A DNA stretch of 64,000 bases, from assembly GCA_022316685.1 (NCBI GenBank), contig JAKJHU010000083.1:2542001-2606000 (forward strand). The letters are read 5' to 3'. Below are positions 21,101-29,207 of the stretch, in pieces. The translations under genes and the position numbers were made by a program. The notes beneath the pieces are model-generated. The model did not search any database. It saw only the letters and a list, made by a program, of their open reading frames with translations, and was not told where the DNA came from. The DNA comes from Progne subis subis. Lineage: Eukaryota > Chordata > Aves > Passeriformes > Hirundinidae. Each line of letters opens with the position of its first letter. Position 1 is the stretch's first letter.

Positions 21101-22894
21101 GGCTTGGCTGCCTGAGAGAACTCATTTTGTTGAGTTGCTGTAAATAACCCATCCTGTGAGGCATGCAGCTCATCTTACTCTGGCTTTAGTTCTCTTTAGG
21201 GCTGCAAATCACTGTCTGCACACTATATCAGCTTGAGGACAGCAAGGTACAATGGTACTCTGCTGTCTGGCCTCCTCCCAAAGCCTTTGTTTAGCCCTTT
21301 CCCTGCCATATTCCCTGCAGAGATCACCTTACAGTGAGGAGCTGGGAGAAGAAAGAGGGGGGCCACAACCTAATGAAGATGCTTTTCTTTTGCCCTCCTT
21401 CCTGACAACTGCTGGGGGGGCTGCCATGACCCAGAGCCCCTTTTGGAGTCTGCAGGGATGTGTTTTGCAAGAGAACAGGATGTGGTGGCTCGTTTTAACT
21501 TGGAAGTGTTTCGTTTCTTGCTCCTGGGACAGTACTAGCCTGGTCTCTGGTGAAAGCTTGTTTTTGATACAGGCTCTGATGGACTTTTCAGAGCGGTTAT
21601 TGGACCCCTCTTAATAAACCAGGGAGAAAATGAGTGTTGGCTTTTGAGCAAAAACAGTAGATACTGAGAGGTGATGTGCTAATGCGCTCTCCCCTGGGAT
21701 GGTCAGTGAAACATAACAGTGGTTAATGCTAATCATGAGTTTGGTCTCATCTTGGTAGCCTGCAGAGCTGCCATCCTGATTACACACCAGTGTGCAAGGC
21801 ACTGAGGTCTTTGGGCACAAAAGCTATCCATGGGCAGGGAGTGGCTGGCCAAGGGCAGGGCAGCCTCCTCTCCAAAGGGTCTAATGAAGAGAAGTGCACT
21901 GAAGATGGAGCAGAGGAGCAACGGGGGAAGTATATGGCTCAGCACAGTCTCTCTGTCTCCCTCAGATGATCCAGTTTGCATCTTCAAGCATCAGCCTCAG
22001 CCACCACACTCAGTGCTGAAGTTTCTGCAGGACATTTTTGCCAGCAAGGATACAGCCAGTATCTTCTATCACACAGACATGATGGTCCTGATAGACATCC
22101 TGGTGCGGCAGATTGCTGATCTCTCCCCTGGAGATAAGGTGCTCACAGTAATGCATGGACACTGGGGAGGGGAGCATGGTCCCAAAGCAATGGTGTTTTT
22201 CCTGGCCCCTCATGGTGCCTGCTAGTGCAGGCAAGAGTGGAGGTCTGGGGTGGACACAACATTTCTGGGTGCTTAAATCAACCTTGGGAGCTGAGGAGGA
22301 AGGGAGGATTTATCCTGCCCAGCACACCAGCATATTTGAAGAAAGATCTGCCAGGCTTCTGGTGTCTGCATACTTCTGACCAGGGACCTTTGGAAAGAGA
22401 GACCCTCTGTGAGTAGTAGAACAACACCTCTTGTTTGGTGTTGCAAGAGGCAGGGGATGTGCGTGTGTTCAAGGGCAGGGGAGGTGCAACACTCTTCCTG
22501 TGGGAAAAACAGAGTTTTACATAGTTACTAATGATACTTAAGGAAAAGCAGGTGCCTCTGGAGTTGTGCTCTGGATGATGGTACAGCAGCTGTTCCTATG
22601 CTCATGCTGTAATGGAGGCTGGCATACTTGTTTATCTCACTTCAAATCTTTCACTGTGCTCTGTGGTTTGTCTCCCCTCCCACTTGACAGCTGAGGATGG
22701 AGTATCTGTCCCTGATGCATGCCATCATCCGCTCCACGCCCTATCTGCAGCACCAGCACCGCCTCACTGACCTGCAGGGCATCCTGCAGCGCATCCTGGG
22801 TGAGGAGGAAGAGGACCAGCAGTGCCAGATGGAGAAACTGATCATCTTGGAGATTTATAAGGAGTTTCCAGAAATCTCTTCTGTTACCAGCTAA
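253..22894 (+). CDS. NCKIPSD: NCKIPSD (SPIN90/DIP), 3' nine coding exons, 5' end outside window
   Basis: NCK-interacting protein with SH3 domain is a cytoplasmic actin regulator. It binds Nck and N-WASP, and its C-terminal helical (armadillo-like) domain activates Arp2/3 to nucleate unbranched filaments. Nine exons join in frame: 253-878, 4859-5029, 6188-6274, 7653-7791, 17060-17140, 18395-18523, 20343-20435, 21966-22138 and 22691-22894, giving about 566 residues and a TAA stop. The family is about 720 residues, so the N-terminal SH3 exons lie upstream of base 1. The first part is Ser/Thr/Pro-rich with a PPPVPSR-type SH3 ligand. The rest is the conserved leucine-rich region (for example [35 protein letters not shown]). 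The next gene downstream is CELSR3, as in mammals. The fifth intron (7792-17059) hosts an antisense provirus. Identity is by recall of the family; splice edges are hand-called and phase-consistent. Confidence 0.93.
879..4858 (+). other. NCKIPSD intron, 4.0 kb
   Basis: Intron between window exons 1 and 2. No ORF, repeat family or RNA gene is recognised; the short ORFs here lack conserved sequence. Confidence 0.75.
4859..5029 (+). CDS. NCKIPSD: NCKIPSD window exon 2
   Basis: 171 nt, phase 0 at both ends, between CATGCAG and GTGAGT. It encodes the strongly conserved helical segment including [20 protein letters not shown] and [10 protein letters not shown]. Confidence 0.93.
5030..7652 (+). other. 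NCKIPSD introns around exon 3
   Basis: Two introns (5030-6187 and 6275-7652) with nothing recognised apart from the coding exon between them. Confidence 0.75.
6188..6274 (+). CDS. NCKIPSD: NCKIPSD window exon 3
   Basis: 87 nt, phase 0 at both ends, between TTCCAG and GTAAGG. It encodes [20 protein letters not shown] and continues to AYYQM, part of the Arp2/3-binding helical domain. Confidence 0.93.
7653..7791 (+). CDS. NCKIPSD: NCKIPSD window exon 4
   Basis: 139 nt ending in phase 1, between TTTTGCAG and GTGAGC. It encodes [20 protein letters not shown] and continues to [11 protein letters not shown]. Its downstream intron is the long one carrying the provirus. Confidence 0.93.
7792..11016 (+). 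other. NCKIPSD long intron, part 5' of the provirus
   Basis: Non-coding. It contains one copy (9268-9297) of a 30-bp exact direct repeat also found beyond the provirus, a possible short CR1-like scrap near 10541-10600, and A-rich runs at 10956-10988 just before the provirus. Confidence 0.7.
9268..9297 (+). repeat. 30-bp exact direct repeat, copy 1
   Basis: Begins GCTGAGGTTTTACTTCTCAA and is identical over 30 bases to 15532-15561 in the same orientation, 6.26 kb apart on either side of the provirus. The flanks differ. The repeat family is unknown. Confidence 0.8.
11017..11308 (-). repeat. 3' LTR of the provirus
   Basis: 292 bp and about 96.5% identical by eye to the 5' LTR. AATAAA on the minus strand is at 11129-11134 and a TATA-like box is at 11151-11158. 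Confidence 0.88.
11311..11322 (-). other. Polypurine tract
   Basis: Minus-strand GGAGGGGGGAGA directly upstream of the 3' LTR, where plus-strand priming is expected. Confidence 0.8.
11435..12471 (-). pseudogene. env: env remnant, C-terminal surface part plus whole transmembrane subunit
   Basis: Env is the viral membrane glycoprotein. Only the 3' portion remains: a short surface-subunit stretch with a CWLC motif (12471 to about 12310), one frameshift, then a 293-codon open frame (12316-11435). That frame covers the end of the surface subunit, a hydrophobic fusion-peptide-like run (residues about 112-137), a coiled-coil region, a CX6CC motif (C191, C198, C199), a membrane span (about 241-268) and a short tail. 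The cleavage site has a KR pair (107-108) without the expected upstream Arg, and the receptor-binding N-terminus is absent. It is gammaretrovirus-type and very unlike the Env usual for alpharetroviral Gag. A (CT)n-rich stretch lies within it at 11636-11655. Confidence 0.85.
12600..14612 (-). pseudogene. gag: gag, frameshifted, alpharetrovirus-like
   Basis: Gag forms the virion shell. The first good ATG is at 14612 (minus strand). The reading frame is broken into at least four pieces by small indels, including one at a G-run near 14020-14030. Piece 1 (to 14205) is a matrix-like domain ([12 protein letters not shown]... then [11 protein letters not shown]). Piece 2 holds a PPPY late-domain motif near 13977-13988. 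Piece 3 is the long capsid ORF. The last piece ends in a degenerate zinc-knuckle-like Cys cluster near 12.66-12.75 kb. Domain order and motifs match alpharetroviral Gag from general family knowledge. It is not functional as one protein. Confidence 0.8.
12691..13755 (-). CDS. gag capsid ORF fragment, 354 codons open
   Basis: The longest uninterrupted gag piece. Residues 1 to about 105 are basic, then Ser/Asp/Glu-rich (linker). About 110-354 is a retroviral capsid fold candidate with the order typical of alpha/betaretroviral CA, including an [13 protein letters not shown] segment in the position of the C-terminal major homology region and a following [15 protein letters not shown] helix. It has no start of its own in the viral sense and is cut off by frameshifts on both sides, so it is a fossil fragment unless transcribed independently. 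Confidence 0.7.
   Translation of the reverse strand: MKGGRKGQLSPERKGQLPRGKEWPSPEGKGRGQSPTKRVQSPEAASQSSSDSESDFGSEDWDSQSSAAGSGSGSDKEEVTVHKISNNNVSTRVKGKSEKERTPLTDWRKIKIARADWGPSAILAFQSEWGGAGGNQRTYSPVNPKDVQAIVKAITDRGINSAMVSTPIDSVFGGDDMLSFDIKQTCRLIFDGAGMIVFKQEWEDNCAKQLALVTGPDHPLYGSSLQRLMGTDSTMITPQAQGEGLRAHEVMTTTCAAREAIRSASMVIAKPSSWSTIKQSESESFTQSVDQLQVSLDSSALPSEAKGPVLAECLRQQCKDILRSLPPRSNLADMIRHVAKEEHFAPIQELSVPQ
14724..14742 (-). other. Primer binding site, tRNA-Phe-like
   Basis: Read on the minus strand it starts TGGTGCCGAA two bases inside the 5' LTR. This matches the complement of a tRNA-Phe 3' end, with one substitution and one inserted base further in. tRNA-His shares only the first eight bases. 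Confidence 0.7.
14745..15035 (-). repeat. 5' LTR of the provirus
   Basis: 291 bp, minus-strand orientation, pair of 11017-11308. It has a TATA-like box at 14878-14885 and, about 17 bases further on, an AATAAA at 14856-14861. That spacing puts the poly(A) signal before or at the likely start site, i.e. in U3, as in alpharetroviruses and MMTV. Its outer end abuts unrelated intron DNA at 15036. Confidence 0.88.
15036..17059 (+). other. NCKIPSD long intron, part 3' of the provirus
   Basis: Non-coding. It holds the second copy (15532-15561) of the 30-bp repeat found at 9268-9297, a possible CR1-like scrap near 16128-16200, and AT-rich stretches around 16720-16800. Confidence 0.7.
15532..15561 (+). 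repeat. 30-bp exact direct repeat, copy 2
   Basis: Identical to 9268-9297. Confidence 0.8.
17060..17140 (+). CDS. NCKIPSD: NCKIPSD window exon 5
   Basis: 81 nt between TCTGGCAG and GTAAGA. It encodes [20 protein letters not shown] and continues to PYHHY. It completes the split Asp codon of the exon 9.3 kb upstream, so the host reading frame is intact across the provirus-bearing intron. Confidence 0.92.
17141..18394 (+). other. NCKIPSD intron with poly(A) tract
   Basis: Holds an uninterrupted A36 run and, just before it, a 17.93-18.05 kb stretch rich in TAAT cores with an ATTTGCAT octamer and a CACCTG E-box. Confidence 0.7.
18131..18166 (+). repeat. Homopolymer A36
   Basis: 36 consecutive A residues, then GGCGCC. 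No recognisable retroposon body precedes it. Confidence 0.95.
18395..18523 (+). CDS. NCKIPSD: NCKIPSD window exon 6
   Basis: 129 nt between TTGTGCAG and GTTAAA (a weak donor). It encodes [20 protein letters not shown] and continues to FNLHIP. Confidence 0.91.
20343..20435 (+). CDS. NCKIPSD: NCKIPSD window exon 7
   Basis: 93 nt between TTCCTTAG and GTGAGT. It encodes [20 protein letters not shown] and continues to [10 protein letters not shown] second AG six bases downstream (20347-20348) could act as a tandem acceptor that skips two codons. The upstream acceptor keeps the family's length. Confidence 0.87.
21966..22138 (+). CDS. NCKIPSD: NCKIPSD window exon 8
   Basis: 173 nt between CCCTCAG and GTGCTC (a weak donor). 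It encodes [20 protein letters not shown] and continues to ADLSPGDK. Confidence 0.91.
22691..22894 (+). CDS. NCKIPSD: NCKIPSD last coding exon with stop
   Basis: Acceptor TTGACAG ends at 22690. It encodes [20 protein letters not shown], then an acidic segment and a short divergent tail, with TAA at 22892-22894. Confidence 0.93.
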   Translation: MRMEYLSLMHAIIRSTPYLQHQHRLTDLQGILQRILGEEEEDQQCQMEKLIILEIYKEFPEISSVTS

Positions 22895-24197
22895 TGCTTC
22901 TCAGCTTGGACTGGAGTTTGAACCACTTGGATCGATTATGTCTTTTGTTGACACTTTCTCCCCACTCCCTCCCAGTACAGCTCATACCTTATATCCCTCT
23001 GTGTGAGGCCTAAGGTTGGGACAGCATTCACCAGCCCTTTGGAAGCACCAGTGGCAGAGAGGGTGTGGGGTGCCCCTGGGGCCAGGTGCCTGGGGCAGGC
23101 ATAGCAAGGTGGGTGCTGGTGCATGGTTTGCCTGCAAGACTCAGCAGGAGCTATTTGGGCAGCTGGTATTAGTGGGAAGGGCAGAAAGCTTGTAGGGGCT
23201 TAGCAGCCAGCACTGGGGGTGTGTTTAGCTGCACTGGTGTCCTGAGGTCCTGAAGAGAAAGGCCTTTGCCTTAGAGTATCACTACTTTTCCATGTGCGTC
23301 TCTCTCCCTGCAGTGACCAAGTGGAGTCTGCTGGTGCTTGGAAGAAGCTTTTGTAACATCTGTTTTGTTTCCTGCTGCTCGTGCCGATGTGTTGCAGCCC
23401 TGCCAAGGGAAAGTAGCTGCTCGCTGTCTAACGCCTTGTCTAGTGAGCTTTTCACTCCTTCCTAGCCTTCAGCTTTGCCTCTGGGCAGCAGCTCACCTTG
23501 GGTCATGGAGGTCTTACCCCAGCAGCTGCTTTTCAATCTGCTTTCTATAGTGATGTTTAAATCTGAATTTCTTGCACACTATGGCAGCCTAGAAGTAAGA
23601 ACCATGTGGATGACACTGTCCCTTGGAAGCCCTTGGGTGGACACAGCACAAGGATGTGTCCTGCCAAGTGAAGCTGCCACTTGCCACCTCTATTGCAGCA
23701 TTGCCTCAAGCTGAGGGGCTGCCCTTGGGCAGGCATGCTCTGTTCATGAAGCGTGTACATTTCTTGCCTTGAGCTTCATAGTAGCTTTGCCTTTCTGCCC
23801 TCCCTGTCCCCATGGCAGCGTGAGCCTGGTGTCCAGTAGCTGTTTGTGACTATGCTAATTGTGGGGAACCCTTATTTTTATTTCCTTTACGTTTCTAGCA
23901 AACAGGATTAACTTGCTTCCCTGGTCCAGATAGTCACACACACTAACGTGGGTCCCTTAGATATTTGTGTGCGCAGTGTAGTCATTCCCTGTCCCCAGGT
24001 CTTCTTTTGCAGGGGCCAGTGTGGGAGCACTGTATTTACTTTTTCTATTTTTGTTGTTGTTGTTGTTAGCTTGAGGGGATGACACAAGCTCTGCAGGCCT
24101 GCACTGGCCACTGGAGCAGTGATGCTTTGAGAACAAGAGGGGGTTGGCCTGGCAGACAAGGGGGGGCAAGGAAGTCAGCCTGGGAATGCCCAAGCTT

Positions 24198-24203
24198 AAT
24201 AAA
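24198..24203 (+). promoter_or_regulatory. Poly(A) signal AATAAA, proximal
   Basis: Canonical hexamer in the NCKIPSD 3' UTR. Confidence 0.5.
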
Positions 24204-24299
24204 CACCCTAGTAGAGTAACCTATTTTTTCCCTGGAAAAATGTATGAATGTCCAAATGGATCCTGTATTTTCTTAAACACTAAGTGTAACCTGCAGAAG

Positions 24300-24305
24300 A
24301 ATAAA
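24300..24305 (+). promoter_or_regulatory. Poly(A) signal AATAAA, distal
   Basis: Canonical hexamer about 1.4 kb after the NCKIPSD stop, followed by a GT-rich downstream stretch near 24323-24335. Confidence 0.65.
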
Positions 24306-24325
24306 AATGTCTTAAACTGGACTTC

Positions 24326-27300
24326 TGTGAGTGTAGCCCTGCCTGCCTAATCCTGTTGTGGGGGCACCAAAGCATCAGGAGTGGTTGGGTGCCTGCTGCC
24401 CACAGAGGCAAAGCAGTGGGTGCTGATCTCCAAATGGGGGTAATGCAGTAGTTTTCCCTCATTCAGCTTCTTGCCTTGCCTTTTTCTACCATGTTGCTGG
24501 CTGACAAGGAAGGGTGGAGGGCAGCAGCCATTGCTAGGGGCACAGCCATCATTCCTGGGGCCTCCCCAGCATCACTGGCCCACATTAAGGGTTTGGCAGA
24601 GCTGGACTCAGTTTGCTTCCCATAACGTGCATGCCACCTCAGCTGGCTCCCAGCGGAGCTGCCAAGGCAGTGAGCCTGGTCAAGGAAGGGTTTAATGGTC
24701 TGTATCGAGTGTAATGAATTGCGCTTTGGCTGTGGATGTGTGCTTCCAAACCTCAGCCTGTGCCTGCAGCTCTGGGGTGCCTGGGATGGCAGGGGCTCTG
24801 CAGTGGGAGGACAGCAGGCACTTGGCAGAGCACTGTGTTGGCAACAGGAAGCTGGTCTCTGCTCCTGGCTCTGTGCCAAGGAAGCCAGCCAAGCCATGGG
24901 CAGAGCCCTGCCAGGGCAGGAGTGTAAATGCCAGATGCGAGCTGTGCCACTCCAAACATAGGGATGACATCAAACACATCTATCTGCAGAACTGGGGCTA
25001 GGACTGTCCCAGCTCCTGTCTCTTTGGTCTGTGTCTCAAAAGTCCCCAGGCATGTGGCCCTTGAAGTGTGCAATTTGCACGCCTGGGGTCAGTCATGACA
25101 AATAAGGGCTGCCAGTGCTCATTGGTGTGTCCCCCATGCTGGCTCTCCTGTGCCCCATTGCTCTGTGCAGCACATGATTGCACATGGCCCTGAGCCAACC
25201 TTGGCTTGCTTCTGGGTGCAGCTGGAACTTGTTGGCCCATGACCTGCTGCTGTGGTGAGATGTTCATCTGGCACTTGCCCTCAATGATGCAGCACAGGTT
25301 TTCCTGTGCCAGGCAAACACAGCAGTGGCAGGACCTGTGTCTGCTTGCCAGGAGCCCAGACTGCAGAGCTGGTGGCTCCCATTGGCATCCCCGAGCCATT
25401 GCCGTCCATGGGATTGTTTACCCTATCCCAGCTGCACAGTTAGCATAACAACCTCTGCCCCGCCACCCTGCTGCCACCGCAGCCAGGGGCTGGAAGAGCT
25501 GGGGGGGCAGCTGGCTGTGAGGTCCAGGGGGAGAGATGCACCTGCTACCCAGGAAAGGCCTTCCCACATCACAGGGAATCAAACTGCAGCATGTAAACGC
25601 ACTGTCCCCAGCCTGCTCAGCAGGTCCTGCTCTCTGTGTAGGTAAGACACTCAAGATTGTTTGCTGTAGTAAGGCACAGTTAGAGCAGTGTCTCATTTTA
25701 ATGGTGTTTTTATTGTGGTGTAAGAGCGAGGGGTATTGGGAGGCTGGCGTGGGGGGAAATGATATATTGCCTGTGACCTGCACTTCGGCTTTATTGTCTG
25801 GAATGACTGAATTGCAACTATTTTGTGGCAGTAATACCCTGATAATTTTCTTCTCTCCCCCTGAGCTGTCAGCTGGGTAATTAGAACAAATAAACTTGAA
25901 AGCCCTCATTACTTTAAAAAAGTATTGCCTCTCTCCTGGTTTGGTTTCTTGATGGCACATCCCCAGTTTGAGGATCAATGTATGATCCGGCTAGTGTGTT
26001 CGTGTTGCATGTGAGTGATGAACTGCCCTATGTTAATTGAGATTTCTTGGGTGAGCTGCGTGCAGGGCCAGGGCTGCTCTGGCATTATCCTAATGACACT
26101 AGGAAGGCTCAAGTGGATGCTTAAGGATCTGTAGGGGAGAATGTAAATTCCCCAAGAGCACAGTATGCCCATGGCTTGTATGGCCACAGCCCTGTCAGTG
26201 CTGATGCTGGATCACCCAAAGCAGAGGTGTTATGTGGTGGCTGAGGAGTTAATCACAGCAGATTACCCATCCTATGGAGTTCATAAATTAACACATTGGC
26301 TTCTCCAGTGACTTAAGACATCCACGCTCACTGGCTGTCAGCCCTGAGCATTGTGTAATCAACTTCTCTCTGGCATATGCTGAGCTGCACTGGCCACTAC
26401 TTTAGAGCCTGCCTGGTATTTCCCATCATGGTCCTATAACATGTGCTCAGCACAAGCAACAGGGCAAGGACAAGCCCTGCCTGCTCTCCTCACCCTGTGG
26501 CTTCCCCAGTGGTGGGCAGGTCTTGGCTTCTGCAGTGGTGATAGTGGTGAGAGGGAATTACCAGCATAAGGCTAGCCAGTGGTTTGGGGACATACTGGGT
26601 GTGCTGCAGACCCCATGTTGTGTTTTCTTGGTTTCTACCCTAGGAATGGGAGGGAGCCCACTTGCTGTCAAATCCTTGATCAGTGGACAGCGTATGCTCT
26701 TCCCATCCCCTCGTTTACACGAACAATAATTGCTAGGGGACCATCTGTCACCATTGGTGGAACCAAAGCTGAGTGAGAGCTGGTAGTGGCCATGGCTAGT
26801 GGGGGAGCAATGGAAACTTGAAGCAGAGAAGCAAAGCACTGGTGATAACAGGATTCAGCACTGTGATAGCAGCATCTGGGATGCCACAGCCCCAGCCACA
26901 GCTGGAGCAGAGGGCACCAGCAGGCCAGTGGCAGCTGGATGCCTTTGAGGTCCCCGGTCCTGCTGTGCCATGGGGCCAACACATCTCCTGTGACCCCTCT
27001 TTGCTGTGCAGATGGTCTGTGCTGTCCAAAGCAGTGTGCAGCTCCTAAGCAGCCACTTGAATTTCTGCAAAGGAATGGTGGGACCTTGCACAGCCCTGTG
27101 TTGTTTCCTGTGGGGTGGGAATATGTTGAGAGTGAGCATGGCTCCTGCAATGCTGGGAGTGACAGCTGAGCAGTGGAGTGCCACCTCCAGTGTGAATCCA
27201 TACCACTGGTAGTTTGTGAGTTTGTTTTGGAAGTTATGCAGGGCCCAAACAAGGGCTGCCAGTGATATCTCGCCTGGCTGTGGTGTGGATATGGGGGTCC

Positions 27301-28000
27301 TCCTGCTCTCCAGCCTATACACACAGAATAACAGTCCATCCAGCACAGCAGCACAGGAAGCTTTTGCAGCTCCTTTGGAGCTGGGATGTGCATGGAGGCA
27401 CATGTCGATGTATACCCTGTCCTTTCCTACCTCATTCTAAACTTCCCCAATTTCACAGATTTGCATTATTTTCCTCCCTGACACAGTTCTTTCTTCCCTA
27501 GCATTTGCCCCAGTGTGCCCTCTCCTTCAGCAGGCCATGGCCAAAGATGTACCTCTACCATGGCATGTGAAACACTAATGAAGACCTAAACCTTGTTAAT
27601 CCTTAACTTGTTACGAGCTCCAGTGGATTAGGATGTTAGATTGAATGAAACCAAGAACTAAATTATGAGCTGATACATTAATGAATCACCATAATGCAAG
27701 GGCCTCAAACTGAATTTTCCTTGGAAAAATGTAGGGGGGTTGGGGATGTGTTTGTTTGTTTGTTTTTGTTTTTTTAATGTATCAGGGATGCAGGAAACAA
27801 AGTCTGCAACTTTTCCTCTGTTGATGATGCCACACCTTGTCGAGGAAGCAGAGTGGGATAGCTAAATTTTTGCCACTCACTTGGGTGCCCATGCGTAGGG
27901 TGCCGGGTGGCAAGGGCTGTGATGTCACTTGCACCCCCTGGATGAGCAGGACACAAGGAAACCCTTCCTCATTCACACAGTAAAACCCATCTTTGCAGAT
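24326..28000. other. Intergenic region NCKIPSD–CELSR3
   Basis: No gene is recognised. Overlapping antisense ORFs at 26.7-27.4 kb look like chance. AT-rich patches near 25.86-25.92 and 27.57-27.72 kb resemble non-coding regulatory DNA. A TGTT/T-rich simple repeat lies at 27749-27775. Confidence 0.65.
27749..27775. repeat. (TGTT)n / T-rich simple repeat
   Basis: Short TGTT tandem run passing into poly-T. Confidence 0.8.
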
Positions 28001-28525
28001 GCCCAATGCGGTGCTGCTTCCAGATGGACACGGGGGAGTGGAAGGGGCCCGCTGGGGCTGCTAAAGCATGGCAGTGCCTCCTGTCTAACCGCTAGCACTC
28101 TCCTGCCTTGCCCTTTGTGTCGGCGGCAGGGCAGCTATCCCCGCGGTCTCTTGGGCACGGAGGCACAGCCTGGCCCTGGCGGTGACGCTGCCGGTGGCAC
28201 GGGGACCGTTTTGCCGCCTTGTACACCGGCAGTGCCGCAGCAGCGGGTCGGTGGGCTCAGCAGGTGCGTGGTGTGTGCACGGTGTCCGCAGGCCCTGCGG
28301 TTTTGGTAGCGAGACTCCCTTCACCCGGGGCCAGCTGGTGCAGCAAAGACCTGGCCGGCAGCGCTGAGCCCGCGAGGCTTACTCGCGGGCGGCACATCCC
28401 GCTCCAGCGCCAGCAGCGACCACCCCGCAGCGCCTGGTGCGGTCAGCCCGGGGACGCGTGTTCCACAGAGCGCCCGGAGTCCCCCCGACACGAAGCACCC
28501 ACCACAGCCCGCTCGCCCGCGCTCA

Positions 28526-28536
28526 AGATGGCGGCG
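28526..28536 (+). promoter_or_regulatory. YY1-like site containing a three-codon uORF start
   Basis: AAGATGGCGGC matches the YY1 consensus. Its ATG (28528) opens M-A-A-stop (28528-28539). Confidence 0.55.
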
Positions 28537-28577
28537 TAGGGCGGGCGGGGACGCGGCGGGGCGGGGCGGCGGGAGCC

Positions 28578-29207
28578 ATGTTGGGGCTGCGGGAGGAGCC
28601 GCCACCACCCCCGGCAGCGGCGGCGGCGGGGCAGGGGGCGGCCATCGCCGGCGCGAGCGGGGGTAGCGCCGAGCCCACCGCCGTGCGCTCGGGCCGGGCG
28701 GCGGCCGCCAAGGCACCATGGCGGCGGCAGAGGAGCCGGTGGCCGTCCCGAGCCGCTCCTACTGCCGCCGCCACCAGGAGCCGCCGCCGCTACTGCTGGT
28801 GCTGCTACCGCTCCTGCTGCTGCCTTTGTTCCCCTCCGAGCTGGGGGCCACCGCGCCGCCGCCGCCGGCAGGCTGGGGGCCGCCGGCCCGCTGGGGCTGT
28901 CTCGCCGCCGTGCCTTGCCGGGCGGCGGCCGTGCCCCCGGGGCTGCCCCCGCCGCCGCGCCGCCGGTCCCCGCCGCGCTGCCCGCCTCGCGCCGCCCAGC
29001 CGCGCCCGCTGCCCTTGGTCCCGGTGCCGACCCCGGGGCGGCGGGGACGGCGCGCAGCCCCGAACCGCCACCCGCTGTTCCCCCAGTACAACTACCAGGC
29101 AGAAGTGGCAGAGAACCAGCCGGCGGGGACGACGGTGGTGGCGGTGGCGGCCCAGGACCCCGACGGGGGCGAGGCGGGGCGGCTGGTGTATTCCATGGAC
29201 GCGCTGA
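28578..29207 (+). other. Possible overlapping upstream ORF, 209 codons
   Basis: ATG at 28578 in weak context (GAGCCATGT) opens a frame +1 relative to CELSR3, which starts at 28718, and ends 490 bases inside the CELSR3 coding exon. The product is Arg/Ala/Pro-rich low-complexity with no domain. It is probably not a protein gene, but it could reduce initiation at the CELSR3 ATG if it lies in the mRNA. Confidence 0.3.

Larger units (their letters stand above)
18524..22690 (+). other. NCKIPSD 3' introns
   Basis: Introns 18524-20342, 20436-21965 and 22139-22690. No gene or clear repeat is recognised in them. Confidence 0.75.
22895..24325 (+). other. NCKIPSD: NCKIPSD 3' untranslated region
   Basis: About 1.4 kb with no coding signal between the TAA stop and two AATAAA hexamers at 24198-24203 and 24300-24305. 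The second is followed by a GT-rich stretch, so the transcript probably ends near 24.32 kb. A (TTG)n run lies at 24051-24067. The end is inferred from the poly(A) signals only. Confidence 0.7.

Noticed and set aside
26680..27403. Overlapping minus-strand ORFs of 237 and 182 codons in intergenic DNA
   Set aside because: Two different frames are open over the same bases, the composition is Cys/Trp/His-rich, and no family is recognisable. GC-rich chance ORFs are the better explanation.
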